Source: an uncultured Bacteroidales bacterium (GTDB taxonomy: Bacteria > Bacteroidota > Bacteroidia > Bacteroidales > Bacteroidaceae). From it: 56,876 bases of DNA. The DNA lies in NCBI GenBank assembly GCA_902785075.1, contig CACZXN010000011.1:1-56876 (forward strand), read 5' to 3'. Shown here piece after piece: positions 33,296 to 42,214 of this stretch. Position 1 is the stretch's first letter. The number at the start of each line of letters is the position of its first letter. The notes below the pieces were generated by a model. The model did no database searches. It saw only the letters and a program-made list of their open reading frames with translations, and was not told where the DNA came from. The position numbers and the translations under genes were made by a program.

Positions 33296-35443
33296 TTAGA
33301 AGAATTTGTATCGGTTGTCTGTTACATTAGCTTGTAGATAGAGGACATTGAAGAGTGTCTGGAAAGCTACTCGCAGATGAGTTTGTGAAACCTGTGTCTC
33401 TTCTTGCTTTGCATCAAATTTATCAGCAGTCTTTGTCTTGTCGACCACTTGCATTACATATGCACCACCTTCGCCTTTAATAGGGCCAACAAAAGCACCT
33501 TTCTGTGCCTTAGCAGCTGCAGCACTGATAAGTGGTTCTGAAGATGCTGTAGCACTAATAAATGCAGGTGATGCAAATGAAATATGGTTGATTGTGTCAA
33601 TAACTGCACCCTTAGCTTTTGCTTCTTCTATACTCTTTACTCCCTTGAGTTGTTCTGCAAGTTGAGCAACTTTCTTTTCGTTTGTCAGTTCGCTCTTAAT
33701 ACTACTAGATACTTTGTCAAGTGAACGATAACCTTTTTTGTTGACCTTATCAAGAATAACAACAAGCAGATGGTTATTGTCTCCGCACTCGTAGAGTTGG
33801 CTAACTTCTTTTTCTGATGCTTCATCGAAAATCCATTTGAGGGCATCGCGTGTGTTGTGAATACCTGCAACACTATGCTGGTTACTTGTGAGATCAGGAT
33901 AAGGCATCAAGCTATAACCTTCTTTTTCTGCGTTTGCCTCAATCTTCTCTGCAGTGTTGTTCTCTGCCAAGAATGAGTTAAACTTATTGTATGCTGCGTT
34001 GTATGTGGCATCAGAGAAATTGAGAGTCTTTACGATTGCTGCAACATTGTATTTCTGAACAGAGTTGCGCTTTTCGAGGACCTGAAGCACGAAGTTATAG
34101 CCGTTAGAGAGTTTGATTGTCTTAATCTCGTTTGGCTGCATAGAATAAAGGGTAGTAACGTATAGTGCATTATCTGCGTCAAGATGACTATTCTGATATT
34201 GTGCAGTTGATACCCATGTGCTGTCAGATTTCTGGTTGTATTTCTTTGCGATTTCTGCAAATGTTGCACCTCCCTTAATAGCGTTTACGATGCTATCTGC
34301 AGATGCTTTAGTTTTTGCTTCGTCTGTTCCTGCTACGACAATTTGACGATAGAGAACGCTATCTGCCTCAGTCTGTTTGTCAAGCACCTTGAATGTGTAG
34401 TAAGTGTTGGTCATTGCATCGTATTTTGGTGCAGAAACAGATCCAACAGCAGTGCTGTCAAGTAAATTGGCAATCATTGTTGGGAAAGCCTCTTTTTTCT
34501 TGAGTATGTCCGTATAAGGAACCTGGCTTGTCAACAGACGGCTGATATTACCAGCTTCTGTGTTGCTTGCGGCAGCAGTTAGTTGGTCATAAGCGTCAGC
34601 CATTTCTTCTTCTGCTGCTTTTTTGTCAGCATCGCTTGGAGAGATTGCTACGTCAATATACTTAATGTCGCGAGTCTCTAAATTCTGCTGATATTGCTCC
34701 TTTTCCTCATTGTATTTTGCTTTTATTTCTTCGTCTGTAACTTCAACCTTGTCGTCAGAGAGTTGTGAGGTTGGCAATGAAGCGAGAAGTACGTCTGTTT
34801 CGTTTGAACGGCTTTCGAAATTCTGCTTAGCTTCTACCGGATTTGAAATGATAGCTTTTGAAAGCAGTATCTGGTATTTTTGAGCCAGACTCTGGTTGCG
34901 AATCTGCTTCTGAGCAAACATATAGTATTTGTAAGCCTTTTCGTATGCATCCTGCATTTGTGTTCCAGATTCTTTCAGTTGCTTATATTCATTGAGGAAG
35001 TCCTGAACCAAACTATAGTCATAGCGTCCAGTTTGCTGGTTCATAAAAATTGGAACCTGTAAGAGTTGGCTTTGGCCATTTTTGATGATTTCTGCAACCT
35101 CATTGTCTGTTACAGTTAAGCCAAGTGCGTCGCACTCCTTTTGAATGAGTGTGTTTTGCAAATAGGTCTGCCATGCTTCATCTTTTACTCGGTTAAGTTC
35201 ATCCTCTCCAGAAAGAGATGAACCATTGATGATTTCGTAATAGCCCTGAAATTCTTCAAACAATTTCTGAAAGTCTTGGATTGATACATCCTCACCATCG
35301 ATTTGTGCTACTGTTTGTTGATTTTTCTGGAACAGGCTTTCCCCCCCCTTGATGAGGTCACCTGCTACGAAGAGGAATAGTGCGATAGCAATTGCTGCTA
35401 CAAGCAGTACTCCATGTTTTCTAATTTTTCCTAATGTTGCCAT
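33296..35443 (-). CDS. PpiD/SurA-like peptidyl-prolyl isomerase
   Basis: 715 residues. An N-terminal membrane anchor (~11-30, GVLLVAAIAIALFLFVAGDL) is followed by a SurA_N-like chaperone domain (VAQIDGEDVSIQDFQKLF), a parvulin-like domain (~355-410, with GGATFAEIAKKYNQKSDS) and a second, weaker isomerase-like region (~565-690). It would act in the periplasm, tethered to the inner membrane, folding outer-membrane proteins. Typical of Bacteroidetes, where PpiD-like proteins are long. It has its own promoter box at 35484-35491 and ends with a strong terminator. Confidence 0.9.
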   Translation of the reverse strand: MATLGKIRKHGVLLVAAIAIALFLFVAGDLIKGGESLFQKNQQTVAQIDGEDVSIQDFQKLFEEFQGYYEIINGSSLSGEDELNRVKDEAWQTYLQNTLIQKECDALGLTVTDNEVAEIIKNGQSQLLQVPIFMNQQTGRYDYSLVQDFLNEYKQLKESGTQMQDAYEKAYKYYMFAQKQIRNQSLAQKYQILLSKAIISNPVEAKQNFESRSNETDVLLASLPTSQLSDDKVEVTDEEIKAKYNEEKEQYQQNLETRDIKYIDVAISPSDADKKAAEEEMADAYDQLTAAASNTEAGNISRLLTSQVPYTDILKKKEAFPTMIANLLDSTAVGSVSAPKYDAMTNTYYTFKVLDKQTEADSVLYRQIVVAGTDEAKTKASADSIVNAIKGGATFAEIAKKYNQKSDSTWVSTAQYQNSHLDADNALYVTTLYSMQPNEIKTIKLSNGYNFVLQVLEKRNSVQKYNVAAIVKTLNFSDATYNAAYNKFNSFLAENNTAEKIEANAEKEGYSLMPYPDLTSNQHSVAGIHNTRDALKWIFDEASEKEVSQLYECGDNNHLLVVILDKVNKKGYRSLDKVSSSIKSELTNEKKVAQLAEQLKGVKSIEEAKAKGAVIDTINHISFASPAFISATASSEPLISAAAAKAQKGAFVGPIKGEGGAYVMQVVDKTKTADKFDAKQEETQVSQTHLRVAFQTLFNVLYLQANVTDNRYKFF

Positions 35444-35483
35444 AATATCTATTTTTATTTTACGTTTTTCTGCAAAAATCGCA

Positions 35484-35491
35484 CAAAGATA
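35484..35491 (-). promoter_or_regulatory. Promoter -7 box of the PPIase gene
   Basis: CAAAGATA on the plus strand reads TATCTTTG on the minus strand, an exact TAnnTTTG match ~40 bp ahead of the start. Confidence 0.6.
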
Positions 35492-35578
35492 GTAAAAAAT
35501 CTTTGAACTAAACGCTTATTATTTGTAAATTTTAATAATAAGGTGTGTTTTTGATTAAGAGGAAGACGTTTTTTCCTT

Positions 35579-36217
35579 TTAGGGAGCCGTGTTGACCTGA
35601 CTTGAATCAGATTGGAACATGATAAGTTCCTGATCATTTGGGTGAGGTACTTCACGGTCTTCGCCCATAGGGAAAGCTCCAGAAGATGAATGGATGATAT
35701 AGTCTGTCATGGATTCATTTGACTTGAAATTGTAACCATCTAGATCTTGCTCGATGCCGTCGATTACCATATATGCAGGTGAGTATATCTCATGTTGATT
35801 CATGTCCCAATAGAGCAATGAGGTCTTGAATGTTTCACCTTTCAGGTTTTTTACGCAAACGCGTCCTCGCAACTCCCATAAACGTTTTATATTGTAGTAA
35901 TAAGCTGTGTCGCAGTTGATGAAGGCGTCAACATGATAGTTCTCGTCAAATTTCTCAAGAAATAATCCCTTTTCAAATGAATAGTATGGAGGATCTTTTC
36001 TGTCATATATGAACCAATCTTCACTGATTATTTTGTAACGAATAACACCACTGTCTGATATGAGTGTGCTGACCCCAATACTTTTTAGAATAGGCTGGTC
36101 TTCTCGATTATTAATATCAACAGTTGTTTCGTTTTCTTCTTCGTGACAACTGAACAGTCCCATGAGATGAATACATCCCATGAGACTGACAATAACTATT
36201 TTATTTAACGTCTTCAC
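35579..36217 (-). CDS. lptC: LPS export periplasmic protein LptC
   Basis: 212 residues. The signal peptide ends in a lipobox-like L-F-S-C, so it is probably a lipoprotein or membrane-anchored. The core ILKSIGVSTLISDSGVIRYK, then the FEKGLFLEKFDE strand and GRVCVKNLKGETFKTSLLYW, follows the beta-jellyroll repeats of LptC. It takes LPS from LptBFG and hands it to LptA. 40 bp after the TPR gene; lptG lies in the same run. Confidence 0.85.
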   Translation of the reverse strand: MKTLNKIVIVSLMGCIHLMGLFSCHEEENETTVDINNREDQPILKSIGVSTLISDSGVIRYKIISEDWFIYDRKDPPYYSFEKGLFLEKFDENYHVDAFINCDTAYYYNIKRLWELRGRVCVKNLKGETFKTSLLYWDMNQHEIYSPAYMVIDGIEQDLDGYNFKSNESMTDYIIHSSSGAFPMGEDREVPHPNDQELIMFQSDSSQVNTAP

Positions 36218-36257
36218 GTTCTCTTATAGAACGAAGGGGATTACCTTCTTAATTCGG

Positions 36258-37724
36258 TTAGCGAAGACGTAAAGTTGTGGTTTCACCCATTATTGATACT
36301 GATTGTCCTGCTTTGAGGCCTTTGAAGAACGCTTCGCTCTTTGGGTAATAACCATTACGATAATTTGCTATCTGGCTGTTTGCACGGCTAGCGCAAGATG
36401 GGTCAACTGACATTGCTTTCAAACACTTATCGGTTGCCAAGCAGTAGTAATAACTACGAGTTAACATCGCATCTGTATTCTGGCTTGCAGCAGGAGCACT
36501 ACGTATGATACAGTTGGCAATCAGCAAGTAAGCGCGTCCCATAGATGGTGTGTACTTGAGTGCCGTGTTACAATATTGTCTGCATCCGCTGATGTTACCT
36601 TTACTATAAAGAATCTGTGCAATCGAGAAAGCTGTCTTACCTTTCTTCGAAGCATCGGTTTCAAGTTCGATAGCCTCTTGCAGATACTTCATAGCTCCAT
36701 CGGTATCTCCAGCCTTGAGTAACTTGGCAGCTTTACCAAGGGCGGCACTTGGAGTCTTATTCAATTCGTATGCATAGTCAGCAGCCTTGTAGTAGAGGTC
36801 TGATTTGTCACACTCGAAGTTCTGGAGAATTTTGAGGATGGTGTTGAGTTGGGCAAGATCTTGCTTTGCACCTTCAACTTTACCACCATAGATTTTAGTC
36901 AAAGCGTCACAATCTGCGGCTCCTGATTTAACAAACAGGTCGTTGCAAAGGTCTTGAGTTGGCTGATAGTTCTTGATGATTTTCTCTGCTTCTGGCGATA
37001 GTACAACTCGCTCTTCCCATTCAGTAGAGTCTTCAGAATCTGGGTTGGCAGGAATCACTTCTGCGGGATATTGCTTGGCAACATCAAGAAGACGCTCACA
37101 TATGTCATTGCTATTCATGTAGTCGTTGATGAAGTCTTCACGACTCTGGTCGTCCTTCTTGGTCTGGAAGCGGTTGTATGAACACTGAATGAATCCATAG
37201 AGGATATATGCTTCTACGTTCTCGCCAAGGTCATCAATACCATCCTTGAACAATTTATATGCTCCCTCATTATCTGGCTTTGGGTTAAAATAGTAATAAT
37301 CGTAAGCCTTACGACAAAGGATGTTTCCTTTTGTGGTTGTTGTTAACTGTGTGGCAAAAGAGTTGAGATCATCAAGTAGCTTAATACGTGTGTCGTGCAT
37401 ATTCATTAGCGTATTGAAGATTTCTTGCTTTTTTGCTGCATCGGTTTCTTTCTTAAGCAATTCTTGGCAGATGATATCTCCATCTTGGTAAATACGGATC
37501 TGTGCAAGCGGTGCTTTTTCCATCACTACTTTCCAAGAATTATATGCTTCTTCATAGTTCTTGTTCTTAAACTCTTCACGATAGAGACTGAAGTTGTTAA
37601 TAACATCAATGCTATCTTGACCATGTCCAATACGGTCATTGAAGGTTGTTCCTGCGTAACCTTGAGCGTATGCGCAGATTGCTACTGTTGCCATTACGAA
37701 GGCTGAAAATACTTTTTTCTTCAT
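36258..37724 (-). CDS. Secreted TPR-repeat protein
   Basis: 488 residues with a signal peptide (~1-20, ending AYAQ). Several helical tetratricopeptide-like repeats: NKNYEEAYNSWKVVMEKAPL (~54-73), ADYAYELN, AAKLLKAGDTDGAMKYLQEA (~333-352) and a CRQYCNTALKY block (~388-398). Periplasmic, probably a scaffold in envelope assembly. The family is common in this Bacteroidales gene run and lacks an assigned function. Confidence 0.8.
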   Translation of the reverse strand: MKKKVFSAFVMATVAICAYAQGYAGTTFNDRIGHGQDSIDVINNFSLYREEFKNKNYEEAYNSWKVVMEKAPLAQIRIYQDGDIICQELLKKETDAAKKQEIFNTLMNMHDTRIKLLDDLNSFATQLTTTTKGNILCRKAYDYYYFNPKPDNEGAYKLFKDGIDDLGENVEAYILYGFIQCSYNRFQTKKDDQSREDFINDYMNSNDICERLLDVAKQYPAEVIPANPDSEDSTEWEERVVLSPEAEKIIKNYQPTQDLCNDLFVKSGAADCDALTKIYGGKVEGAKQDLAQLNTILKILQNFECDKSDLYYKAADYAYELNKTPSAALGKAAKLLKAGDTDGAMKYLQEAIELETDASKKGKTAFSIAQILYSKGNISGCRQYCNTALKYTPSMGRAYLLIANCIIRSAPAASQNTDAMLTRSYYYCLATDKCLKAMSVDPSCASRANSQIANYRNGYYPKSEAFFKGLKAGQSVSIMGETTTLRLR

Positions 37725-37795
37725 AATCTTAAATGCTTATTTTTGTTTGTTAGATTTCTTTTTTAACAATATGTTTAATCTATGTGTTAACAATA

Positions 37796-39142
37796 TTATT
37801 CCATTTTATATTTGTAGAACCATCGTTCGCTGAATGTGAGTCCTATGCAAAATCTCAGGTAGTTTTCAGTCAATTTCCCTATTGTAGGAGTTGTGCTCGC
37901 TGCAGAAACATAAGGAATGTGGGTATGTGTCCATTGTACGCTAAGATTTAGCTTAGGACGATTGATATATACATTTCTATTAGAAATAGGAATAGATACA
38001 CCTGCAGAAAGCCCGTATTCGTAGGGCTTATCGGTCTTCATGAACGCTTGATCAGTATTTGCATACGACTTGCTGAAATAACCTCCGAACTTGTAACTAG
38101 TATTTTCAGCACTTCTGCCACTCCTTGCATTTGGGGTGTATGAACATCCGAGAGAAATACGTATCTTGTCATTCAGTTGATGTTTGGCTGATATATATTG
38201 TCCGGTAGCGTCTTGAACAGGATATTTGCATTCGCTCCATTTCTGAAGTTCAAAGTCTGCACCTACTTTCAGTTTTGCGTTTTTGTAGTATGCAACTCCG
38301 ATATTGAATGTGTGTGGTAGCTGAAAAGCATTCGAAAGTGTGTCAGTTGTGATTCCGTTAGCAAGCGAGGATGAAGCATTGTAGGTTTCTGTGTATCTGA
38401 TAGCTCTGTTGTTGACATTGTGTCCAAGGCCATAGTTGATACCAAACACGAGTTTATCTGTCTTCTTAATTGGCTGGATAAATTGCATGGCAAGATCTAC
38501 CATCCATGTTGAAATGTCTGCTTTGTAACCACGAACTTGAGCGTAAGCATTTACATCGTTGAACTCCATCGAGGTGGTATGTGAGTAGTCTCCAAACAGA
38601 AAACTACCATTGAGTCCTACTGATAGAGGTTTGCTTATAGCCCAACCTGTACCAATAAAAACCTGATGAAGTCCTCCAGATCCAGCATAGCTGTAATGTG
38701 ATGTGATGTTTTCGTTTCCTACTAGTGTTTCGTTATTTGATTTCATTGAGTAGCCGATATTGGTGTAGGGTAATATACCCATTGCAACACCAAGCCCTTT
38801 GGTGGCTCTGAAGTGGAAGGCTGCATAATCGATACTAGTGTTGCGGGCATTGTGCTGCATCTTACCGATCTTATAATTTCCATTCTGTAGTGTTATGCCT
38901 ATATCGAAGAGGGCGGTAACACTATCTACAGCTGAGTAAGAGGCAGGATTGGCAATATTGATGATTTGTCCATCCCTAAAACCTTGTGCAACTCCACTCA
39001 TTCCCTTGTTGAAACCCATCGATCTGTCGGCTTGAATTCCGAATCCATAACGACTATATGGTGAGTTTACGCCATTTTGTGCCGATATGCTCAGGGGAGT
39101 GAGCATCAGAATGAATATGTATGTGATGTTTCTTAAGTTCAT
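37796..39142 (-). CDS. Outer-membrane beta-barrel protein, FadL/OmpP1-like
   Basis: 448 residues with a signal peptide (~1-21). NSPYSRYGFGI near the start, then many amphipathic strands ending in an aromatic residue, and a last strand typical of barrel proteins (FCIGLTFSERWFYKYKM). The layout resembles small-molecule transport barrels of the FadL/PorV type in Bacteroidetes. Substrate unknown. Sits between the coaX and TPR genes on the same strand. Confidence 0.75.
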   Translation of the reverse strand: MNLRNITYIFILMLTPLSISAQNGVNSPYSRYGFGIQADRSMGFNKGMSGVAQGFRDGQIINIANPASYSAVDSVTALFDIGITLQNGNYKIGKMQHNARNTSIDYAAFHFRATKGLGVAMGILPYTNIGYSMKSNNETLVGNENITSHYSYAGSGGLHQVFIGTGWAISKPLSVGLNGSFLFGDYSHTTSMEFNDVNAYAQVRGYKADISTWMVDLAMQFIQPIKKTDKLVFGINYGLGHNVNNRAIRYTETYNASSSLANGITTDTLSNAFQLPHTFNIGVAYYKNAKLKVGADFELQKWSECKYPVQDATGQYISAKHQLNDKIRISLGCSYTPNARSGRSAENTSYKFGGYFSKSYANTDQAFMKTDKPYEYGLSAGVSIPISNRNVYINRPKLNLSVQWTHTHIPYVSAASTTPTIGKLTENYLRFCIGLTFSERWFYKYKME

Positions 39143-39173
39143 CTTTGTTTCTTTGTTTTCGTTCGTCTTTTTG

Positions 39174-39896
39174 TTACGATTTATATCGTAATATGTAATT
39201 CAACCCCTTCACAACTAAAAATTTGTCTGCAAAAATACGCTTTTTTATTTCATCTTCAAAATATAATTCGTCTCCACCCGTAAAAAAAACAGAAAGATTA
39301 TGATATTTTAAGAAAAATTGACGCAGATACCCCTCAATTTCGTATCTTATTCCATCAATAACTCCACAACGTATGGCGGTTTCTGTATTCTCGCCAAGTT
39401 CGGGATGCGGACCTTCTGCCTCTACATACGGGAGTCGTGAAGTGTAGTCGTGTAATGCCTTTAATCGCATTTGCAACCCCGGTGCAATATTTCCACCTCT
39501 ATAGTTACCTTCTTTATCTACGAAATCGTAGGTAATTGCAGTCCCCATATCGATAATCAGTACATCCTTTTTAACTTCCATATATGCTCCTACTGCAGCT
39601 GCTAATCGGTCCATACCAAGTGTTTCTGGTGACTTGTATTGGTTACGAATCGGGATTGCGGTAGTATGAGTCAGAAACTCTGTGTACTTGGTAAGTTTGC
39701 TTAGAGAAGTTTGTTGTTGTTCTGTCAATGAGATTGTTGCGCACACGATGGAATGAGTAGGGTGATAGTTTGCAACCTCATCTGCTAACTGTTCAATATC
39801 GTGCCCCATGATTCTTTGATAATGAATCATGGATTGATTGTCGAATATTGCATATTTTATGCTTGAGTTACCTATGTCGATAGTCAGTGATATCAT
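39174..39896 (-). CDS. coaX: Type III pantothenate kinase
   Basis: 240 residues, normal length. ASKHA-fold motifs: DIGNSSIKYAIFD (~7-19), GMDRLAAAVGA, DMGTAITYDFVD and FTGGD near the C-terminus. It phosphorylates pantothenate, the first step of coenzyme A synthesis, and depends on a monovalent cation. Its start overlaps the lptG stop (ATGA). Confidence 0.95.
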   Translation of the reverse strand: MISLTIDIGNSSIKYAIFDNQSMIHYQRIMGHDIEQLADEVANYHPTHSIVCATISLTEQQQTSLSKLTKYTEFLTHTTAIPIRNQYKSPETLGMDRLAAAVGAYMEVKKDVLIIDMGTAITYDFVDKEGNYRGGNIAPGLQMRLKALHDYTSRLPYVEAEGPHPELGENTETAIRCGVIDGIRYEIEGYLRQFFLKYHNLSVFFTGGDELYFEDEIKKRIFADKFLVVKGLNYILRYKS

Positions 39897-41053
39897 TTCG
39901 GTGCGTGTCTATAGCAATATATTGCGATGAATATGAATACAATATTGGGGATCCATACTGCCAACATCGGAGGAAAGCTAGCTTTAATTGCAAATGTTGC
40001 AGAAATGGTTTGAAACATGATGTAAGCAAAACTGAGCAACAATCCTGCTCCAAGGGCAATACCCATTCCGTTTTTACGTTTCTTTGCAGAAAGTGACAAC
40101 CCGATAGCGGTGAGGATGAAGGCAGCAAACGACGATGCGCCTCGTTGCCAGTATTCCACCTCAAAGGCTTGTATGTTGGCAAATCCTCGCTGTTTTTGCC
40201 GATCGATATATTGAGATAATTGTGGGTTGGTCAGTGTTTGTTGTTGCCCTTTCTGAATGAGGAGGTCTTGGGGCTGCATGTTGATGACGGAGTCTATTCT
40301 TCCCCCATTCGTTATCACTTCACGCATTCCTTGAAGATCACGCTCGGTGTAGTTCTTGATAATCCAATGATTTGGTTCTTCAGAAAGTGTGTCATATTGT
40401 ATCATGGCAGCTTGCAGACTACTTACCATTTTCTTGTTGACAAATTTGTCGAGCCTGAAGTCGTAGCCTGTCTTTACATTGTCTTCATAGCGAGAGAGAT
40501 ATGCAATTACCCCTGTGTCAACTTCCAACTGTACATTGCTTGTAAAGGTAACTGCATAGCGTCGACGATATGTATTCTCGAATTTTACACGTTCCACATT
40601 TCCTCTTGGAATGATATAGGCACCCATGACAAAGGTTAACACGCAAATTACTGCTGCAGATATCATGTAAGGGCGCATCAGTCGCTTGAAGCTAACCCCC
40701 GTGGACATCATGGCGATGATTTCCGAGTTTTCTGCCAACTTGGTCGTGAAGAAGATGACACTGATGAACACGAACAACTGACTGAACAGATTGGCATAAT
40801 ATGGGATAAAATTCAGGTAGAACTTGATAATTTCCATCGCGGGCGCATTCTTCGACAGGTACTTATCGATATGTTCATTGATGTCGAACACGACTGCGAT
40901 GCTGATAATGAGGGCAATTGAGAAGAAATAGGTGCCAAGAAACTTTCCGATGATATATCGGTCGAGTCTCGACAGAGGCATGTGATCATTCATCCATTCG
41001 ATGCTTTTAGACCACCATGCTGGGGTATGTAACTTGAACTTTGGTCTTCTCAT
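39893..41053 (-). CDS. lptG: LPS export permease LptG/LptF (YjgP/YjgQ family)
   Basis: 386 residues. Transmembrane segments near 48-70, 95-118 and 138-158, a large periplasmic jellyroll loop (~165-300), and three more near 312-380. YIIGKFLGTYFFSI and ENSEIIAMMSTGVSF match the coupling-helix region of LptF/LptG. It forms the inner-membrane channel that loads LPS on LptC. A lone member is given the lptG symbol; an LptF identity cannot be excluded. Twelve bp after tgt. Confidence 0.85.
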   Translation of the reverse strand: MRRPKFKLHTPAWWSKSIEWMNDHMPLSRLDRYIIGKFLGTYFFSIALIISIAVVFDINEHIDKYLSKNAPAMEIIKFYLNFIPYYANLFSQLFVFISVIFFTTKLAENSEIIAMMSTGVSFKRLMRPYMISAAVICVLTFVMGAYIIPRGNVERVKFENTYRRRYAVTFTSNVQLEVDTGVIAYLSRYEDNVKTGYDFRLDKFVNKKMVSSLQAAMIQYDTLSEEPNHWIIKNYTERDLQGMREVITNGGRIDSVINMQPQDLLIQKGQQQTLTNPQLSQYIDRQKQRGFANIQAFEVEYWQRGASSFAAFILTAIGLSLSAKKRKNGMGIALGAGLLLSFAYIMFQTISATFAIKASFPPMLAVWIPNIVFIFIAIYCYRHAPK

Positions 41054-41065
41054 TGTTGATTCTCT

Positions 41066-42202
41066 CTATAATCTGCGTCCCAATTCTTCTACCATTTTAC
41101 TTTTCCAAATGCTGAAGTCACCAGTGATAATATGTTGGCGTGCTTCGCCTACGAGCCACAGATAGAATGCCAGGTTGTGTATGGATGCAATCTGCATCGC
41201 TAGCAACTCCTGGGCTTTGAACAGGTGGTGTAGATATGCCTTTGAGTAGGTTCTGTCTACATACGAGTTACCTTCTTCGTCGATAGGTGTGAAGTCCAAT
41301 TCCCATTTTTTGTTCCTCATGTTCATGGTGCCGTGTTTGGTGAAGAGCATAGCGTTGCGACCATTACGGGTGGGCATCACACAGTCGAACATATCGACAC
41401 CTCGTTCAATTGCTTCGAGGATATTTGATGGAGTGCCCACTCCCATGAGATAACGCGGACGGTCTTTGGGAAGGATGGCATTTACTACTTCAATCATTTC
41501 GTACATTACTTCTGTAGGCTCTCCTACAGCTAGTCCGCCAATCGCATTTCCTTCTGCGTTCTTACTTGCCACATACTCGGCAGCATGCTGACGCAAGTCG
41601 GTATATGTACATCCTTGTACGATGGGGAAGAGGGCTTGATGATAGCCGTATTTCGGTTCTGTCTCTTTGAATCGTTGGATGCAACGGTCGAGCCAGTTCT
41701 CTGTCAACTTGAGAGATTTCTTGGCGTATTCGTAGTCAGATTTCCCGTCAGGACATTCATCGAGTGCCATCATGATATCAGCACCTATTGTGCGTTCTAT
41801 GTCCATTACTCGCTCGGGCGAGAAAAAGTGTTTCGAACCATCAATGTGGCTACGGAACTCTACGCCTTCTTCTGTCAGTTTTCGGATACCAGAAAGCGAG
41901 AATACCTGGAATCCTCCGCTGTCAGTGAGCATAGGACGGCTGAATCCGTTAAACTTATGAAGTCCGCCTGCTGCCTCAATGACTCCGAGTCCTGGACGTA
42001 GATATAGATGGTAGGTGTTGCCCAATATGATTTGAGCTTTGATGTCGTCTGTCAGTTCGTGCAAATGAACTGCTTTGACGCTTCCTACGGTTCCTACGGG
42101 CATGAAGATAGGGGTTTGGATCTGGCCATGATCGGTTGTGATTAATCCCGCTCTTGCATTCGTCTTTGCGTCACTATGTTCTACACTAAATGTTAATGGC
42201 AT
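41066..42202 (-). CDS. tgt: tRNA-guanine (queuine) transglycosylase
   Basis: 378 residues, normal length. TIM-barrel motifs are intact: LTDSGGFQVFSL with the general-base Asp, GGLAVGE, and DCVMPTRNGRNA with the nucleophile Asp. It swaps guanine-34 for the queuosine precursor preQ1 in GUN-anticodon tRNAs. The usual C-x-C-x2-C zinc ligands are missing: the segment reads DEEGNSYVDRTYSKAYLHHL, with Gly, Ser and Asp where Cys would be, though the later His (SIHNLAFY) is kept. Twelve bp after lon. Confidence 0.95.
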   Translation of the reverse strand: MPLTFSVEHSDAKTNARAGLITTDHGQIQTPIFMPVGTVGSVKAVHLHELTDDIKAQIILGNTYHLYLRPGLGVIEAAGGLHKFNGFSRPMLTDSGGFQVFSLSGIRKLTEEGVEFRSHIDGSKHFFSPERVMDIERTIGADIMMALDECPDGKSDYEYAKKSLKLTENWLDRCIQRFKETEPKYGYHQALFPIVQGCTYTDLRQHAAEYVASKNAEGNAIGGLAVGEPTEVMYEMIEVVNAILPKDRPRYLMGVGTPSNILEAIERGVDMFDCVMPTRNGRNAMLFTKHGTMNMRNKKWELDFTPIDEEGNSYVDRTYSKAYLHHLFKAQELLAMQIASIHNLAFYLWLVGEARQHIITGDFSIWKSKMVEELGRRL

Positions 42203-42214
42203 AACTCGTTTCTC

